64,000 nucleotides of DNA from Pseudomonas sp. RIT409 (GTDB lineage: Bacteria; Pseudomonadota; Gammaproteobacteria; Pseudomonadales; Pseudomonadaceae): positions 62,001-126,000 of the forward strand of contig NZ_QARE02000013.1 in the NCBI RefSeq assembly GCF_003052515.2, read 5' to 3'. The notes beneath the pieces are model-generated. The model was not told the origin of the DNA and did no database searches. It was given only the letters and a program-made list of their open reading frames with translations. The position numbers and the translations under genes were made by a program. Position 1 is the stretch's first letter, and each line of letters starts with the position of its first letter. Positions 34,876 to 44,981 of the stretch are shown piece by piece.

Positions 34876-36297
34876 TTATTCACGGGCCGCTACTTTGCGT
34901 ATGGGTGTGTTTTCCAGCGCGCTGCGTTCCTGGTCATAGGCTAGGTAGTACTTGTTGACGCTGTTGACGTAGCTGACGACGTTCATCCCGACCTGCTTGA
35001 GCGCGACTCGCTCGACCTGAAAGAACCACTGATTGGGATTCAACCCCTGGCGCCTGGCCTCGGTACGCATGGCCTGTACCCGCTCCGGCCCCAGGTTGTA
35101 GGCCGCCAGCGTAAACGCCATCCGCTCACGCTCGTTGATCTTCGGGCTGGAGAAAAACTTGCGTCGGATCATCGCCAGGTACTTGGTGGCCGCCTGCACG
35201 TTGCCATCGAGGTCATGAATGTTGCCGACCCCGACACGTTGGGCCGCCGACGGTGTGATCTGCAACAGGCCCGTCGCGCCGCTGCCACCTTTGGCACCGG
35301 GGTTGAGCTGAGACTCCTTGAAGGCCAGCGCAGCGAGATCGAGCCAGTCCATTTTCTGCGCATCGGCATGAAGCTGCAGGGTCGGCCGCAGCTTCTCCAG
35401 CCGCTGGCGGTCGTCGCGTGCCAAGGGGTAATGGATGCGATACACGTCCTTGTAAGCTTTCTGGAAGGCCACATCCTGATTGCTCGGCGGCGTGTAGGTC
35501 GCCAGAAAGCGGTCGACGGTGGCGTGCAACATGACCGCGTCCTTGCGCACGAACCAGTTCATCTGGCTCGGATCGCTCAACGCCAGCGAGCGATCCACCC
35601 GCAGCTTGGGCATCACCTTCGCCCAGCGTTCGGCAATCGGCTGCTCGACCACCGTCAAGTGGTAAATACCGGCCTGCACCATTTCCAGGACGTCCTCGAC
35701 AGCCAGGCTGGGGTCGACCCATTCGACTTTCACCGGCGGCAACTTGCGCAGCGCCAGCTTTTGATTCAGTTGCACGATGGCATCATTGGCCACACTCCCG
35801 GCGGTCAGCATCAGGGTGCGGCCGGAAAGCTGCTCGACCCGCTTGAAACCCCGCTCGCCACGCACGCCCACTACCACCAGCGGCACATGGCTGACCACCG
35901 GCGCTGAGGCATCGACGTAACGGGCAGCGCTGGCGTCCAGCAATTCTCCAGGCGCGACCAGATCACCCTCGCCCCGCTGCAGCGCGGCAAGCAATTGGTC
36001 CTTGGCTTTGGGAATGAGTTTGAGCGCGACTTTCTGGCCATCGCGGGCATGGCCGTTGAGGTAGGCCTCGAAGGCCTGCAGCCGCCGGTATTCGACGCCG
36101 ATCGCCTCGCCCTGGATTTCACCGGAGCTGTTGCGGCTCTGATTGACCAGCACACGCAACACCTTGCTGCTGCGGATGGCCGAGAGATCGCGCACCTGGG
36201 TTTTCTTGATGACCACCGGGGGGCCGGCAGGACGGGCTGACGCCGGGGTGGGCATCAGCGACAGGCACAGCAACGAGATCAGCGAGGCTCGGATCAT
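34876..36297 (-). CDS. MltF-like membrane-bound lytic transglycosylase
   Basis: This is a 473-residue exported protein. A signal peptide (~1-21) is followed by a type 2 periplasmic-binding-like domain (~40-285) and a C-terminal lysozyme-like SLT domain (~310-450) with catalytic Glu328 in AFKESQLNPGAKG, then GLLQITPSAAQ and AYNLGPERV. The arrangement is that of MltF, which cleaves peptidoglycan and has a regulatory amino-acid-binding-like module. There is no obvious lipobox. The binding-like domain may tune activity in response to a ligand. Confidence 0.88.
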   Translation of the reverse strand: MIRASLISLLCLSLMPTPASARPAGPPVVIKKTQVRDLSAIRSSKVLRVLVNQSRNSSGEIQGEAIGVEYRRLQAFEAYLNGHARDGQKVALKLIPKAKDQLLAALQRGEGDLVAPGELLDASAARYVDASAPVVSHVPLVVVGVRGERGFKRVEQLSGRTLMLTAGSVANDAIVQLNQKLALRKLPPVKVEWVDPSLAVEDVLEMVQAGIYHLTVVEQPIAERWAKVMPKLRVDRSLALSDPSQMNWFVRKDAVMLHATVDRFLATYTPPSNQDVAFQKAYKDVYRIHYPLARDDRQRLEKLRPTLQLHADAQKMDWLDLAALAFKESQLNPGAKGGSGATGLLQITPSAAQRVGVGNIHDLDGNVQAATKYLAMIRRKFFSSPKINERERMAFTLAAYNLGPERVQAMRTEARRQGLNPNQWFFQVERVALKQVGMNVVSYVNSVNKYYLAYDQERSALENTPIRKVAARE

Positions 36298-36470
36298 TGA
36301 CGCTCCGGGAAAAAGCCGAAAAAGGGGTTTGAAGTCTGCGTCGGTTGGTCGCTATCGCCCTGGCATCAGGGGTCGCCGACGACCCATCGTTCCAAGCAGT
36401 TGAACCTGCTCGTTTTTTTATCACTTCAATCGCTCTGGTATTCTTCTCGGCCTCCGGCCTGAGGTGAACC

Positions 36471-37274
36471 ATGCAACTAATCGACATCGGCGTCAACTTG
36501 ACCAATCCCAGCTTTGCCTCGAAAGAGCGTGAAGTCCTCGACCGCGCCTATGCAGCGGATGTAGCGCAACTGATCCTGACTGGCACCGACGTCGCAGGCA
36601 GCGAACAGGCCCTGCACCTGTGCCGCGAGCTTGACGAAGCGGGTCAGCGGCTGTTCAGCACCGCCGGGGTCCATCCCCATTCGGCAAGCGCCTGGACGCT
36701 GGACACTGAGAACGCCTTGCGAGCCCTGCTCAGGGAAACACCTGTGCGCGCCGTCGGTGAGTGCGGCCTGGATTTCAACCGCGATTTTTCCCCACGTCCA
36801 CAACAGGAAAAAGTGTTCGAAGCCCAACTGGCGTTGGCGGCGGCATCGAAGATGCCGGTGTTTCTCCACGAGCGGGAAGCCGATGAACGGCTGCTCGCCA
36901 TCCTTCGCGAGTACCGGGATCACTTGCCCGGCGCAGTGGTGCACTGCTTTACGGGTGAAAAAAAGGCCTTGTTCGCGTACCTCGATCTGGACCTGCACAT
37001 CGGCATCACCGGCTGGATCTGCGATGAACGCCGGGGCACTCATCTGCATCCGTTGGTCCGCGAGATTCCCCGTGGCCGCCTGATGCTGGAAAGCGACGCG
37101 CCCTATCTCCTGCCCCGCAGTCTGCGACCCAAGCCGAAAAACGGTCGCAACGAACCGGCGTTTCTGCCTGAAGTTCTCAGAGAAGTGGCGGCGCATCGTG
37201 GTGAAACCCCGCAAGACGTGGCAGCCCACACCACCGCGTGCGCACGGACCTTTTTCGGCTTGCCCGACCTGTAG
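36471..37274 (+). CDS. tatD: TatD family metal-dependent hydrolase
   Basis: This 267-residue TIM-barrel metalloenzyme begins MQLIDIGVNLTN, the signature of TatD itself rather than YcfH/YjjV. GVHPHSA, the GECGLDFNRDF metal/active-site motif, FLHER, VVHCFTG and ESDAPYL are all in place. TatD is a 3'-5' DNA/RNA exonuclease linked to DNA repair and apoptosis-like clearance. No tatABC neighbours are present. Confidence 0.93.
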   Translation: MQLIDIGVNLTNPSFASKEREVLDRAYAADVAQLILTGTDVAGSEQALHLCRELDEAGQRLFSTAGVHPHSASAWTLDTENALRALLRETPVRAVGECGLDFNRDFSPRPQQEKVFEAQLALAAASKMPVFLHEREADERLLAILREYRDHLPGAVVHCFTGEKKALFAYLDLDLHIGITGWICDERRGTHLHPLVREIPRGRLMLESDAPYLLPRSLRPKPKNGRNEPAFLPEVLREVAAHRGETPQDVAAHTTACARTFFGLPDL

Positions 37275-37393
37275 AGCGCGGACGCTTCAGCAAGGGGCCT
37301 GAGAAATTGATGCAGATCAACCCTATCTGGGCAGACAACTGAGAAACTAATGGCACCTTGCCTTATCACGTGCACCCACAGAAGAGCTTTCTC

Positions 37394-38713
37394 ATGAGCC
37401 GCTGGTTAAGTAACCTCTCGCTGAAATACAAATTCTGGGCAGTGAACGCCGTCGCGTTCATCACTACGCTGTTGCTGGTGCTGTATGCGCTGAACATCGA
37501 GCAACAGAGCCGTGCCGAAGATGCCCGCATCGCGGCTCAGGCCCAGGCGCACTTACTCGCGGCCTGGCCTGCCGGACAAACCGCGCCGACGGCACCGCCC
37601 CTGCCTGCGGCGCCGTCCTTCGAGCAGCTGTTCAGCCAGCATTTCACTCAGTACGCGCTCGCCGTGTTGGTATTGATGCTGGTCATGCTCAGTGCCTCCC
37701 AGTTGCTCATCCGGTTTCTGTTGACGCATTTGAACGCTGTCAAGGACGTCATGCTGTACGTGGAGCGCAGCGGTGACCTCTCCGTCCGCGCACCGCTGGC
37801 CGGGGACGATGAAGTCGGACAAATGGCCAAAGCGTTCAATGCCATGCAGGCCGGTTACCAACGAATCGTCGGCACCGTGGCGCAGTCGGCCGCGCGGCTG
37901 GATCAGGGCGCGGTGCATCTGGCCACTGGCATGAGCGACGTGCGTGAAGGGATGCTGGGGCAGCAGAGCGAGACCTATCAAGTGGCCACGGCCATCAACG
38001 AGATGACCGCCACGGTCCATCACATTGCCCAGCACGCCAGCGCCACGCGGGATCAATCGCAGAACGCCGACGCGTTGGCAGGCAGTGGCAAGGACGTGGT
38101 GGCCCGGGTGCAGGCCTCCATTACCGGGCTGTCCAGCGGCGTGCAACAGACTGCGGGCATGATTCAGCGCTTGGCCGAAGACAGTCAGAAGATCAACAGC
38201 GTGGTGAGCGTGATCCACAGCATCGCCGAACAGACCAACCTGCTCGCCCTCAACGCAGCCATTGAAGCGGCCCGCGCCGGGGAAATGGGCCGGGGGTTCG
38301 CCGTGGTGGCCGACGAAGTGCGCAACCTGGCCAAGCGTGTGCAGACCTCCACGGACGAGATCACCACCATGGTCTCGGCGCTGCAGGCAGGCACGCGGGA
38401 TGCGGTGGATTTCATGCAGGAGAGCTCCTACAAGGCGGACGACTGCGTGCAGCACGCGCGGGAAGCGGGAGAAGCTCTGGCGGCGATCACCGAAGCGGTG
38501 GCGCAGATGCGTGAAAGCAACACGCAGATCGCCGTGGCCGCGCAGCAGCAGAGCCAAGTGGCGGAAGACATGAACCGCGCGGTGGTGAGCATCCGCGATG
38601 TCACCGAACGCACCGTACGCCAGACCCTGGATTCGGCGGGTACCAGCGACGAACTGGCGACGCTGGCCGGGGAACTGAATAAGGCTATCGGGCAGTTGAA
38701 ACTGCAGGGGTAG
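37394..38713 (+). CDS. Methyl-accepting chemotaxis protein with minimal periplasmic loop
   Basis: This 439-residue receptor has TM1 near 14-34, a loop of only about 45 residues rich in Ala/Pro ([20 protein letters not shown]), TM2 near 83-106, HAMP (~107-160) and a signalling domain with the [21 protein letters not shown]-like tip ([21 protein letters not shown]). ATG 37394 starts just before TM1. Such receptors sense cytoplasmic or membrane state (energy, redox) instead of an external ligand. It follows tatD by 119 bp on the same strand with no shared operon evidence. Confidence 0.9.
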   Translation: [439 protein letters not shown]

Positions 38714-38902
38714 CCATCGAAGCAAGAACAGACTCGCCGGCCAGTGGGCCCACGGCCCCCTGGCGGTGTGCGGCTTTATCACTGATTGCTTTCACCGATG
38801 CTGGCTATGGGCGCGATAGCAATCTTCGATTCGCCGTAGTGGGGCGCCCGGCCTATTCTGAACCCATCGAAAACGGTTCTTATTCAGGCTTCGGAGGTCA
38901 TC

Positions 38903-39124
38903 ATGCCCAAGTTCATCGCCAGTCTTCACCTGGACAGCATTTTCAGCAGCGCGCATCAATCGGGATTGTCTTCGCAAACGGTGCTGGCATCGATGGCCTT
39001 TCCGCTGTCGATCGTTTCCGGTCTCCTGCTGCTGGATGGCGCGCTGAGCGCCAGCGTCGCGTCGGCCGGTATCGGCATTCTGGGGTTGGTTGCAGCCCAG
39101 GCCATCAAGACCCGGGGCCAGTAA
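38903..39124 (+). CDS. Small hydrophobic hypothetical protein
   Basis: This 73-residue protein has one to two hydrophobic helices (~30-65) rich in Ala, Ser, Leu and Gly. GGAGG sits 6-7 bases before ATG 38903, a strong ribosome binding site, which is the main support. A longer overlapping frame at 38839 in another phase is a shadow. I do not recognise the family. Confidence 0.6.
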   Translation: MPKFIASLHLDSIFSSAHQSGLSSQTVLASMAFPLSIVSGLLLLDGALSASVASAGIGILGLVAAQAIKTRGQ

Positions 39125-39155
39125 GGTCTCGGGGCAGGTCGTTGCCCTCGACGTC

Positions 39156-39950
39156 TCAACCGAACACGGTCACCGTCTGGCGGCTGATCGCGATCAACTC
39201 TCCCTTCGGCGTCCACAACCCCGCCGCGACATGGCCGTAGCCATCCCGGGCATACTCGATCACCGCGCGGTACCGCGTCCATTCATGGGTGCTCATCGCG
39301 GGTAGCGGCTGCACGAACTCGATGGTCCAGGTCAGTGAACTCCCCGGTGCCGGTTTATTCAAATGCGGCAATACCGCGGGCGGCCACGTATCGACCAACG
39401 CCAGCACATGCGCCTCGGTCAGTCTTTCTTCCGGCACGTCCTTCAGCCGCGCATAGCCCCCGATCGCAGCGGATGGGGTGTTGCTATAGGGCAGTCCGCC
39501 CAAGGCCCAGCGCATGTCGATATAGCGCAAGTACTCGGGCATCACACCCGCGATGAAGGGAAAGGCAGGCACTTCGTCCACCGCCTTGAACTCGGGGGCC
39601 GGATCGGCCGCTACGGCAATCGCCGACTCACGGGGCGCGCCGAAACTGCCCTGGATCAACGTGACCGTCTCGCCCTTCTGAATCGCCCTGCCCAGCACCT
39701 GGCTCACGGCTTTGCCTTCGCGCAGGATCTCCACCTCGAATGAAATCGGCACATCGATCGCCGGCGGCCCGACGAAGCACACGGCGAGCGAGCGAATCGG
39801 CCGATCCGTTGCGACCCTGGCGCGCATTGCTTCGAATTGCAACGCGGCCATCAGGCCACCAAAACACGAACGCCCCTGGGTCCACGAAGCCGGAATGGAC
39901 ACCGATGACGGGTGGTTGCGGACCGCGTCGAGCAATTCGGAAAAGGTCAT
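39156..39950 (-). CDS. Thioesterase-family protein (double hotdog)
   Basis: This 264-residue protein resembles acyl-CoA thioesterase II-type double hotdog proteins (TesB relatives). The first domain includes FGGLMAALQFEAMRARV and the second SLTWTIEFVQPLP and AAGLWTPKGELIAISRQT. ATG 39950 (MTFSELLDAV) has GGAG upstream; nine more codons are open. The acyl substrate is unknown. Confidence 0.8.
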   Translation of the reverse strand: MTFSELLDAVRNHPSSVSIPASWTQGRSCFGGLMAALQFEAMRARVATDRPIRSLAVCFVGPPAIDVPISFEVEILREGKAVSQVLGRAIQKGETVTLIQGSFGAPRESAIAVAADPAPEFKAVDEVPAFPFIAGVMPEYLRYIDMRWALGGLPYSNTPSAAIGGYARLKDVPEERLTEAHVLALVDTWPPAVLPHLNKPAPGSSLTWTIEFVQPLPAMSTHEWTRYRAVIEYARDGYGHVAAGLWTPKGELIAISRQTVTVFG

Positions 39951-40049
39951 GGGGCACTCCGTGCGAATGAGCTGCACGGCAAAGCTTAACCCGATGCATT
40001 GGGGCCAACAGCACTCATAACTGCCATTCCTGCGGCCTGATCGGGAGCG

Positions 40050-40826
40050 TCAGCCGGAATGGCCTCCGAAACACGCTGCGTGCAGCCGCTCCAAGGCTTT
40101 ATCTGAGCGCTGCTCGGCAAGCTGGATTCCCCGTCTCCACCCCGGCACGCAGGCGGCAAGATCCGCCTGCTGCTCGGCCTGCGTCAGCCACTGCAGGTGA
40201 TCGTGCCAGTCACCCAAGGCGCTCTGCGCCGCTTTCAGGCGTTTCTGCATGCCGGCTGGCTGGTGACTGAGTGCCGGGTACGCCTCGGCGGCGTAACGCA
40301 CGCGCTTGATCAACAACCGTAAGCGATGGCGATCATGCGTCGGATCGGCCATCGCGTCGCGCAATTGCTTCCACTGTTTGTCCATGCGTTTCTCGATGCG
40401 TCGACGCAGACGTTTGAGCAGGCCGTGACGCTGCTGGGTCCGCAGAAACGAAGGCAATTGATCGAGTATTCCAAACAGGCGGTTCAACGGCGCAGAAGTG
40501 GCCACCTGTGGGCAGGCCGAGTCCAGCACGCGCGTTCGGTCGAGCGCCGCTTCATGCAGCCCCAGATCGGCGAGGAACGCCGCCAGGACCTGCATGTCAC
40601 GCAGCGGCGTGGTCAATTCCCCTACCCCCTTTGCCGCTTCTTCAACCTGGTCGATGCCTGGCAGGCCGCGCAAGGGTCGCACCACGCTGCGCAGACGCCG
40701 CACGGTGGTGCGCAGGTCGTGCAAGGCCTCGCTGTCGGTGGAGGCCACCAAGCGGGCATGACAGGCCAGCAACTTGACGTTGAGGCTGATGATTTCGGCG
40801 ACCAACCGATCGACCATGGCAGACAT
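40050..40826 (-). CDS. CHAD domain-containing protein
   Basis: This 258-residue helical protein has conserved Arg/His-rich features of the CHAD (conserved histidine alpha-helical) domain: VHDLRTTVRRLRS-like ALHDLRTTVRRLR near residue 35-50 and RLRLLIKRVRYAAEA near 165-180. CHAD domains bind polyphosphate. ATG 40826 has AGGAG upstream; a GTG at 40835 is inside it. It lies 23 bp downstream of tgpA and may be the last gene of the MoxR-DUF58-tgpA operon. Confidence 0.85.
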   Translation of the reverse strand: MSAMVDRLVAEIISLNVKLLACHARLVASTDSEALHDLRTTVRRLRSVVRPLRGLPGIDQVEEAAKGVGELTTPLRDMQVLAAFLADLGLHEAALDRTRVLDSACPQVATSAPLNRLFGILDQLPSFLRTQQRHGLLKRLRRRIEKRMDKQWKQLRDAMADPTHDRHRLRLLIKRVRYAAEAYPALSHQPAGMQKRLKAAQSALGDWHDHLQWLTQAEQQADLAACVPGWRRGIQLAEQRSDKALERLHAACFGGHSG

Positions 40827-40849
40827 GGGACGCACTCCTTAAACATTCA

Positions 40850-42850
40850 TCACGACGAAGGGTCTTTCGCCGCAGACAGCCGCCACGGTAAACGGCGGCG
40901 CAGGTGTTTCAATTGTCGACGCAGAAGCCCGTTAGAACCGGGCACTCCGGCATACCGTTGCGCCTCGAACTCGCGAGCGAAGGCATCGATGGCTTCGGCA
41001 TGAGCAGGCAAACGCTGCGCGGCCCGGCGAGCGAAGGCCTGAGCGCCCTCGCCCGGTTGACGCTTGAGACCTTGTCGGGCCAACAAGCGTTCGAAGGCGG
41101 CGAACAGGCGCAGCTGCGAATCGCTTTCACGACGCCACGGCTTGAACAGCCACAAGGCCAGCAGACCGAGAATGACCAGCGCTCCGGAGGCGAACACGGG
41201 TGCCTGGAAGCCGGAAAACCAGCGGCCCAGCACTTGCAACTGCTGCTGGCCCTGATAGCCCAGCACCCAACGCTGCCACCCGTAGTTGAGGCTGTCCCAG
41301 TTCAGACGGATCGAGTTGAGCCAGGCCAGGTGGCGATAACGGAGGGCCGACATCGGCGAATCGGCGAGGAACGCCTCGTCCGGCGCCAGTGCCTGCTCCA
41401 GCCCTTGCTCGATGCGCGCGGGGGCGACGGCGGCGGTAGGATCGGCACTGCGCCAGCCCACCCCGGCCTGCCAGTACTCGACCCAGGCGTGGGCGTCGAG
41501 CTGGCGCACGCTGAGGTAGTGACCGTTAGGATTGAGCTCCCCGCCCTGATACCCGGCCACGACCCTCGCGGGAATGCCCGCGGCCCGCAGCACGAAGGTC
41601 ATCGCACCCGCGTAATGGGCACAGAACCCGGCGCGGCTGGTGAACAGGAAGTCGTCGATGCCGTCCGGGCCCGTGACCGGCGGCTTTAAGGTGTAATGGA
41701 AAGGTTGCTCACTGAAGTAGCTCAGCATCGCTTCGACCAGCGCCTCTGGCCTGGGATAACGGCGGCGCAGGTCGGCCGCCCATTCCCGCGCCTCCAAGTT
41801 GCCCTTGGCGGGTAGCTGCAGGTTTTGCAGACGTCCACCCTCACTGAGCACGGTTTCGCGAACGGCAGCCGGCCAGGAATCGACGCGGTAGAGTATCGAC
41901 TGATCGATGGGGCGTCTGCGCTGCCAGCGAAAATCGCTCATCTGCCGCACACCGCCAAGCTCGGGCGCCCCCATGTCCAGCAGCATCAACCAGGGTTTGC
42001 CGGTAGGTTCCATGACCACGCTGTAGCTGATTTTGTCGCCTTCCTTGCGCCAGTCCGGCGCATCCGGCACCTGCGCGCGGGACGATTGCGACCAGCGCCG
42101 ACCGTCGAACTGTTCCAGCGTCAGGGCGCGCCAGTACTGCTGGTTGCGCGGGGGAATCGGCCCGTCGAAACTGGCGCGGAACACCAGTGCCGCCGACTTG
42201 CTCAGCTCGGCGATGTCCCCCGGCGCCATGCTGTCGGAAAGCCCGGTCAGCGCCTTGTTGCTCGGCTGCGGAAGTGACCAGAGCGGGTCCAGGCGGGGAA
42301 AGAACAAAAACAACAGAAGCATCAGCGGCACAGCCTGCAGCAACAGCTTGGCAGCAAGCATCAAGGTCGCCCCTGGCCGAGTGGCGAGTCCCGATTGCTG
42401 CAGCCCGATGAGCGCGGCAAGTAAAGTGGCGATGGGTAGCAGCGTGAAGAGCCCCCACAGCAACGCGTCCTCGAACAGGTAGCCAACCGCGACACAGAAG
42501 AAGCCGAGAAAGATCAGCACCAGGGCATCGCGTCGGGTCTGCATTTCCAGCATCTTCAAGATGAACGCGGCAATCAACAGCGCAGCCCCGGCATCGAGGC
42601 CCACCAGGCTGCCCCGTGCCAGGAAGATCCCACCCGCCGTGCCGACCAGCAACCCGGCCTTGACCCAAGTGCCCGGCATGCGCACGCGCATGCGAAAAAT
42701 CTGGATGCGCCAGAAGCTGCACACCAGCCACAGCACGATCAACGCCACCGGTACGTGCAGCGAGAACGGCACGATCACCAACGCCTGAGCGATCAGCAGC
42801 CAGTTGAGGCTGGTGCGCGGGATGGGTTTCCCCAGGTTGGCAGAGGTCAT
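40850..42850 (-). CDS. tgpA: Transglutaminase-like membrane protein TgpA
   Basis: This 666-residue inner-membrane protein has about six N-terminal membrane helices (~15-190), then a periplasmic transglutaminase-like domain with Cys410 (RAGFCAHYAG), the His-containing DAHAWVEYW and a following Asp, giving a Cys-His-Asp triad. A final membrane helix and a C-terminal DUF4129-like cytoplasmic tail follow. TgpA of P. aeruginosa is essential and its role is not known. It is the third gene of the MoxR-DUF58-TgpA operon, 13 bp after DUF58. Confidence 0.9.
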   Translation of the reverse strand: MTSANLGKPIPRTSLNWLLIAQALVIVPFSLHVPVALIVLWLVCSFWRIQIFRMRVRMPGTWVKAGLLVGTAGGIFLARGSLVGLDAGAALLIAAFILKMLEMQTRRDALVLIFLGFFCVAVGYLFEDALLWGLFTLLPIATLLAALIGLQQSGLATRPGATLMLAAKLLLQAVPLMLLLFLFFPRLDPLWSLPQPSNKALTGLSDSMAPGDIAELSKSAALVFRASFDGPIPPRNQQYWRALTLEQFDGRRWSQSSRAQVPDAPDWRKEGDKISYSVVMEPTGKPWLMLLDMGAPELGGVRQMSDFRWQRRRPIDQSILYRVDSWPAAVRETVLSEGGRLQNLQLPAKGNLEAREWAADLRRRYPRPEALVEAMLSYFSEQPFHYTLKPPVTGPDGIDDFLFTSRAGFCAHYAGAMTFVLRAAGIPARVVAGYQGGELNPNGHYLSVRQLDAHAWVEYWQAGVGWRSADPTAAVAPARIEQGLEQALAPDEAFLADSPMSALRYRHLAWLNSIRLNWDSLNYGWQRWVLGYQGQQQLQVLGRWFSGFQAPVFASGALVILGLLALWLFKPWRRESDSQLRLFAAFERLLARQGLKRQPGEGAQAFARRAAQRLPAHAEAIDAFAREFEAQRYAGVPGSNGLLRRQLKHLRRRLPWRLSAAKDPSS

Positions 42851-42863
42851 GGCGGATTCCCGA

Positions 42864-43820
42864 TCATGCCCGCACACCGTAAAGCGCCAGTTGCCGCAGG
42901 CACGCCTCGCGATGCGCATCGCCGCTGTCCACCGGCGAGAGAAAGCCTGGCAGGCGCAAGGCGAACGGCTGCTGGCGCTGGGACAGTTCCAGCACCCAAT
43001 AACACAGGCGTGACAGTCGCTCTTCGATGTCTCCACCCAGTGCCATGAAATCCAGACACAGGTCGTGCCCGCTCAGGTCGGTGAATTCCTTGACCATCAG
43101 ACCCTGCCCACGCGACCAGGCCTTCCAGTGCATGCGCCGCATGGAGTCGCCGAGTTGCCACGGCCGCAGGCCTTGATAATCGTCGACCCCCTGGCCTTGC
43201 GTGGCTTGCCCGTCGTCTTCGGCATGGGGTTGCGCCCCTTGCAGCAGGGGAAGCGTCCCGGGCATCGGCTGGGGGTAGATGAGCACCGTCTGCTCAAGAT
43301 CCAGCCAGGTCCAGGCGCGAAAGATACCCAGCGGGAACACGCTCTCCACCCGCAGGCGTGGGGCGCGCAGCCAGCCTCGCCGCTGCGCGGGCAAGGCCAG
43401 CCCAATCTCGACCTGCCGGTCTGCGTCCACGTCGGTCTGTTCCAGTTGTTCGCTGTCCCAGCCCAGGGCGATGGCCTGATGGGCGACAGACGCGCTTTCC
43501 AGGCGCAAGCGAAGCTGCACGGGCTCGCCCACGAACACGGAACGCGCAGGGCTGGCGCTTATAATCAGGCCGCTGAAGTTGCGATAGGTGTGCAGGATCG
43601 CGAGGATACCCACGGACAACATCAAGAATGTCAGGCCGTAGGCCAGGCTGTTCTGATAGTTGATGGCGACCAGCAACAGCAGAAACAGGACGAGCGCATA
43701 AGTCCCGCCGACCCGCGTCGGAAGGATGAAGATTCGTCGGTGATCCAGCTCGATCCGGGATGCCGGAGGGATCCGGCGCCCCACCCAGCGTTGCCAGAAC
43801 GGCTTGAACTGAAGCATCAA
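42864..43820 (-). CDS. DUF58 domain-containing protein
   Basis: This 318-residue protein has two N-terminal membrane helices (~38-80) and a C-terminal DUF58 domain related to von Willebrand A folds (GVDDYQGLRPWQLGDSMRRMHWKAWSRGQGLMVKEF). It overlaps the MoxR gene by 4 bp and precedes tgpA, the standard order MoxR-DUF58-transglutaminase. It probably acts with the MoxR chaperone. Confidence 0.92.
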   Translation of the reverse strand: MMLQFKPFWQRWVGRRIPPASRIELDHRRIFILPTRVGGTYALVLFLLLLVAINYQNSLAYGLTFLMLSVGILAILHTYRNFSGLIISASPARSVFVGEPVQLRLRLESASVAHQAIALGWDSEQLEQTDVDADRQVEIGLALPAQRRGWLRAPRLRVESVFPLGIFRAWTWLDLEQTVLIYPQPMPGTLPLLQGAQPHAEDDGQATQGQGVDDYQGLRPWQLGDSMRRMHWKAWSRGQGLMVKEFTDLSGHDLCLDFMALGGDIEERLSRLCYWVLELSQRQQPFALRLPGFLSPVDSGDAHREACLRQLALYGVRA

Positions 43821-44734
43821 AGCACAGGCACCTCACGCAGCAGCCACTGAACCAACGCTCCACCACCATGCCCCGTCGGGTCGGTCCGGTCGCGCAGGCG
43901 ATGGCCGACGACCGCAGGCAGTACCGCTTGAACGTCTTCCGGAATCACATACTCGCGCCCGATCAGCAGCGCCCACGCTCTCGCGGCCGACAGCACCGCC
44001 AGGCTGCCCCGCGGAGACAGCCCGTAGGCGAACTGCGGCTGACTGCGGGTGGCGTCGACCAACCGCAACACATAATCGACCAGCGCGTCGCTCACCCGAA
44101 CCTGGCGAGCCTCTTCCTGCAGGGCCGCCAGTTCGGCGTGGTCGATGATCGGCTCGATGCGCGGCAACAGGTCCCGGCGGGACTCGCCCAGCAGCAGGGC
44201 TTTTTCGGCCGACCGCGCCGGGTACCCCAGCGACAGGCGCATGAGGAAACGGTCCAGTTGGGATTCGGGCAAGGCAAACGTGCCCCCCTGGCTGAACGGG
44301 TTCTGGGTGGCGATCACGAAAAACGGATCAGGCAGCAGGCGGGTCGCGCCTTCGATGGTGACCTGCCCTTCTTCCATCGCTTCGAGCAACGCGCTCTGGC
44401 TTTTGGGCGTGGCACGATTGATCTCGTCTGCCAGCACCAGTTCCGCGAAAATCGGCCCAGGATGAAAAGTGAATTGCCCGCTTTCACGGTCGAAGACCGA
44501 GGTGCCGAGTATGTCGCCCGGCAACAGATCGGAAGTGAATTGAATGCGCTGGAAACTCAACCCCAGAATCCGCGCCAGCGTGTGGCTGAGGGTGGTCTTG
44601 CCCATGCCCGGTAAATCTTCGATCAGCAGATGCCCGCCGCCCAACAGGCAGGTCATGGCCAGGCGGACTTGAGGCTCCTTGCCCAATACCACTTCGTTGA
44701 TTGCGTTCAGACACGCATCCAGTTTTCTGCCCAT
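43817..44734 (-). CDS. MoxR-family AAA+ ATPase
   Basis: This 305-residue ATPase has Walker A DLPGMGKTT (~40-48), Walker B LVLADEINR and sensor 1 ATQNPF. MoxR proteins act as chaperones for assembly of neighbouring DUF58 or VWA proteins. It is the first gene of the operon; no VWA gene follows here. The Shine-Dalgarno GGGGAGG is just before ATG 44734. Confidence 0.93.
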   Translation of the reverse strand: MGRKLDACLNAINEVVLGKEPQVRLAMTCLLGGGHLLIEDLPGMGKTTLSHTLARILGLSFQRIQFTSDLLPGDILGTSVFDRESGQFTFHPGPIFAELVLADEINRATPKSQSALLEAMEEGQVTIEGATRLLPDPFFVIATQNPFSQGGTFALPESQLDRFLMRLSLGYPARSAEKALLLGESRRDLLPRIEPIIDHAELAALQEEARQVRVSDALVDYVLRLVDATRSQPQFAYGLSPRGSLAVLSAARAWALLIGREYVIPEDVQAVLPAVVGHRLRDRTDPTGHGGGALVQWLLREVPVL

Positions 44735-44981
44735 CGGAAAGCCTCCCCAGGCGACTGCTCTTGGCTAGTAGGACTGCAGACGATGCCAGACGTGCTGCCA
44801 CTTTAAAGTCAGCGTAGGCGGTTTCACCAGAGCGGAGAAAGGGAAAGATCGGATTTGTTGCGCAGCGTCCATAAAAGGCAGGTGGACGCTGAATTCGAAG
44901 CGCCGGACGCCCCACGAATGCGCGTGCTTACACAGGCGCGGGGCCGGTTTACAGCGAGGTCAGGATGCAGTGCACTCAGCC

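Noticed and set aside
38839..39240. 133-codon frame overlapping the small protein at 38903
   Set aside because: Out-of-phase with no ribosome binding site; the 73-residue frame has a strong GGAGG.
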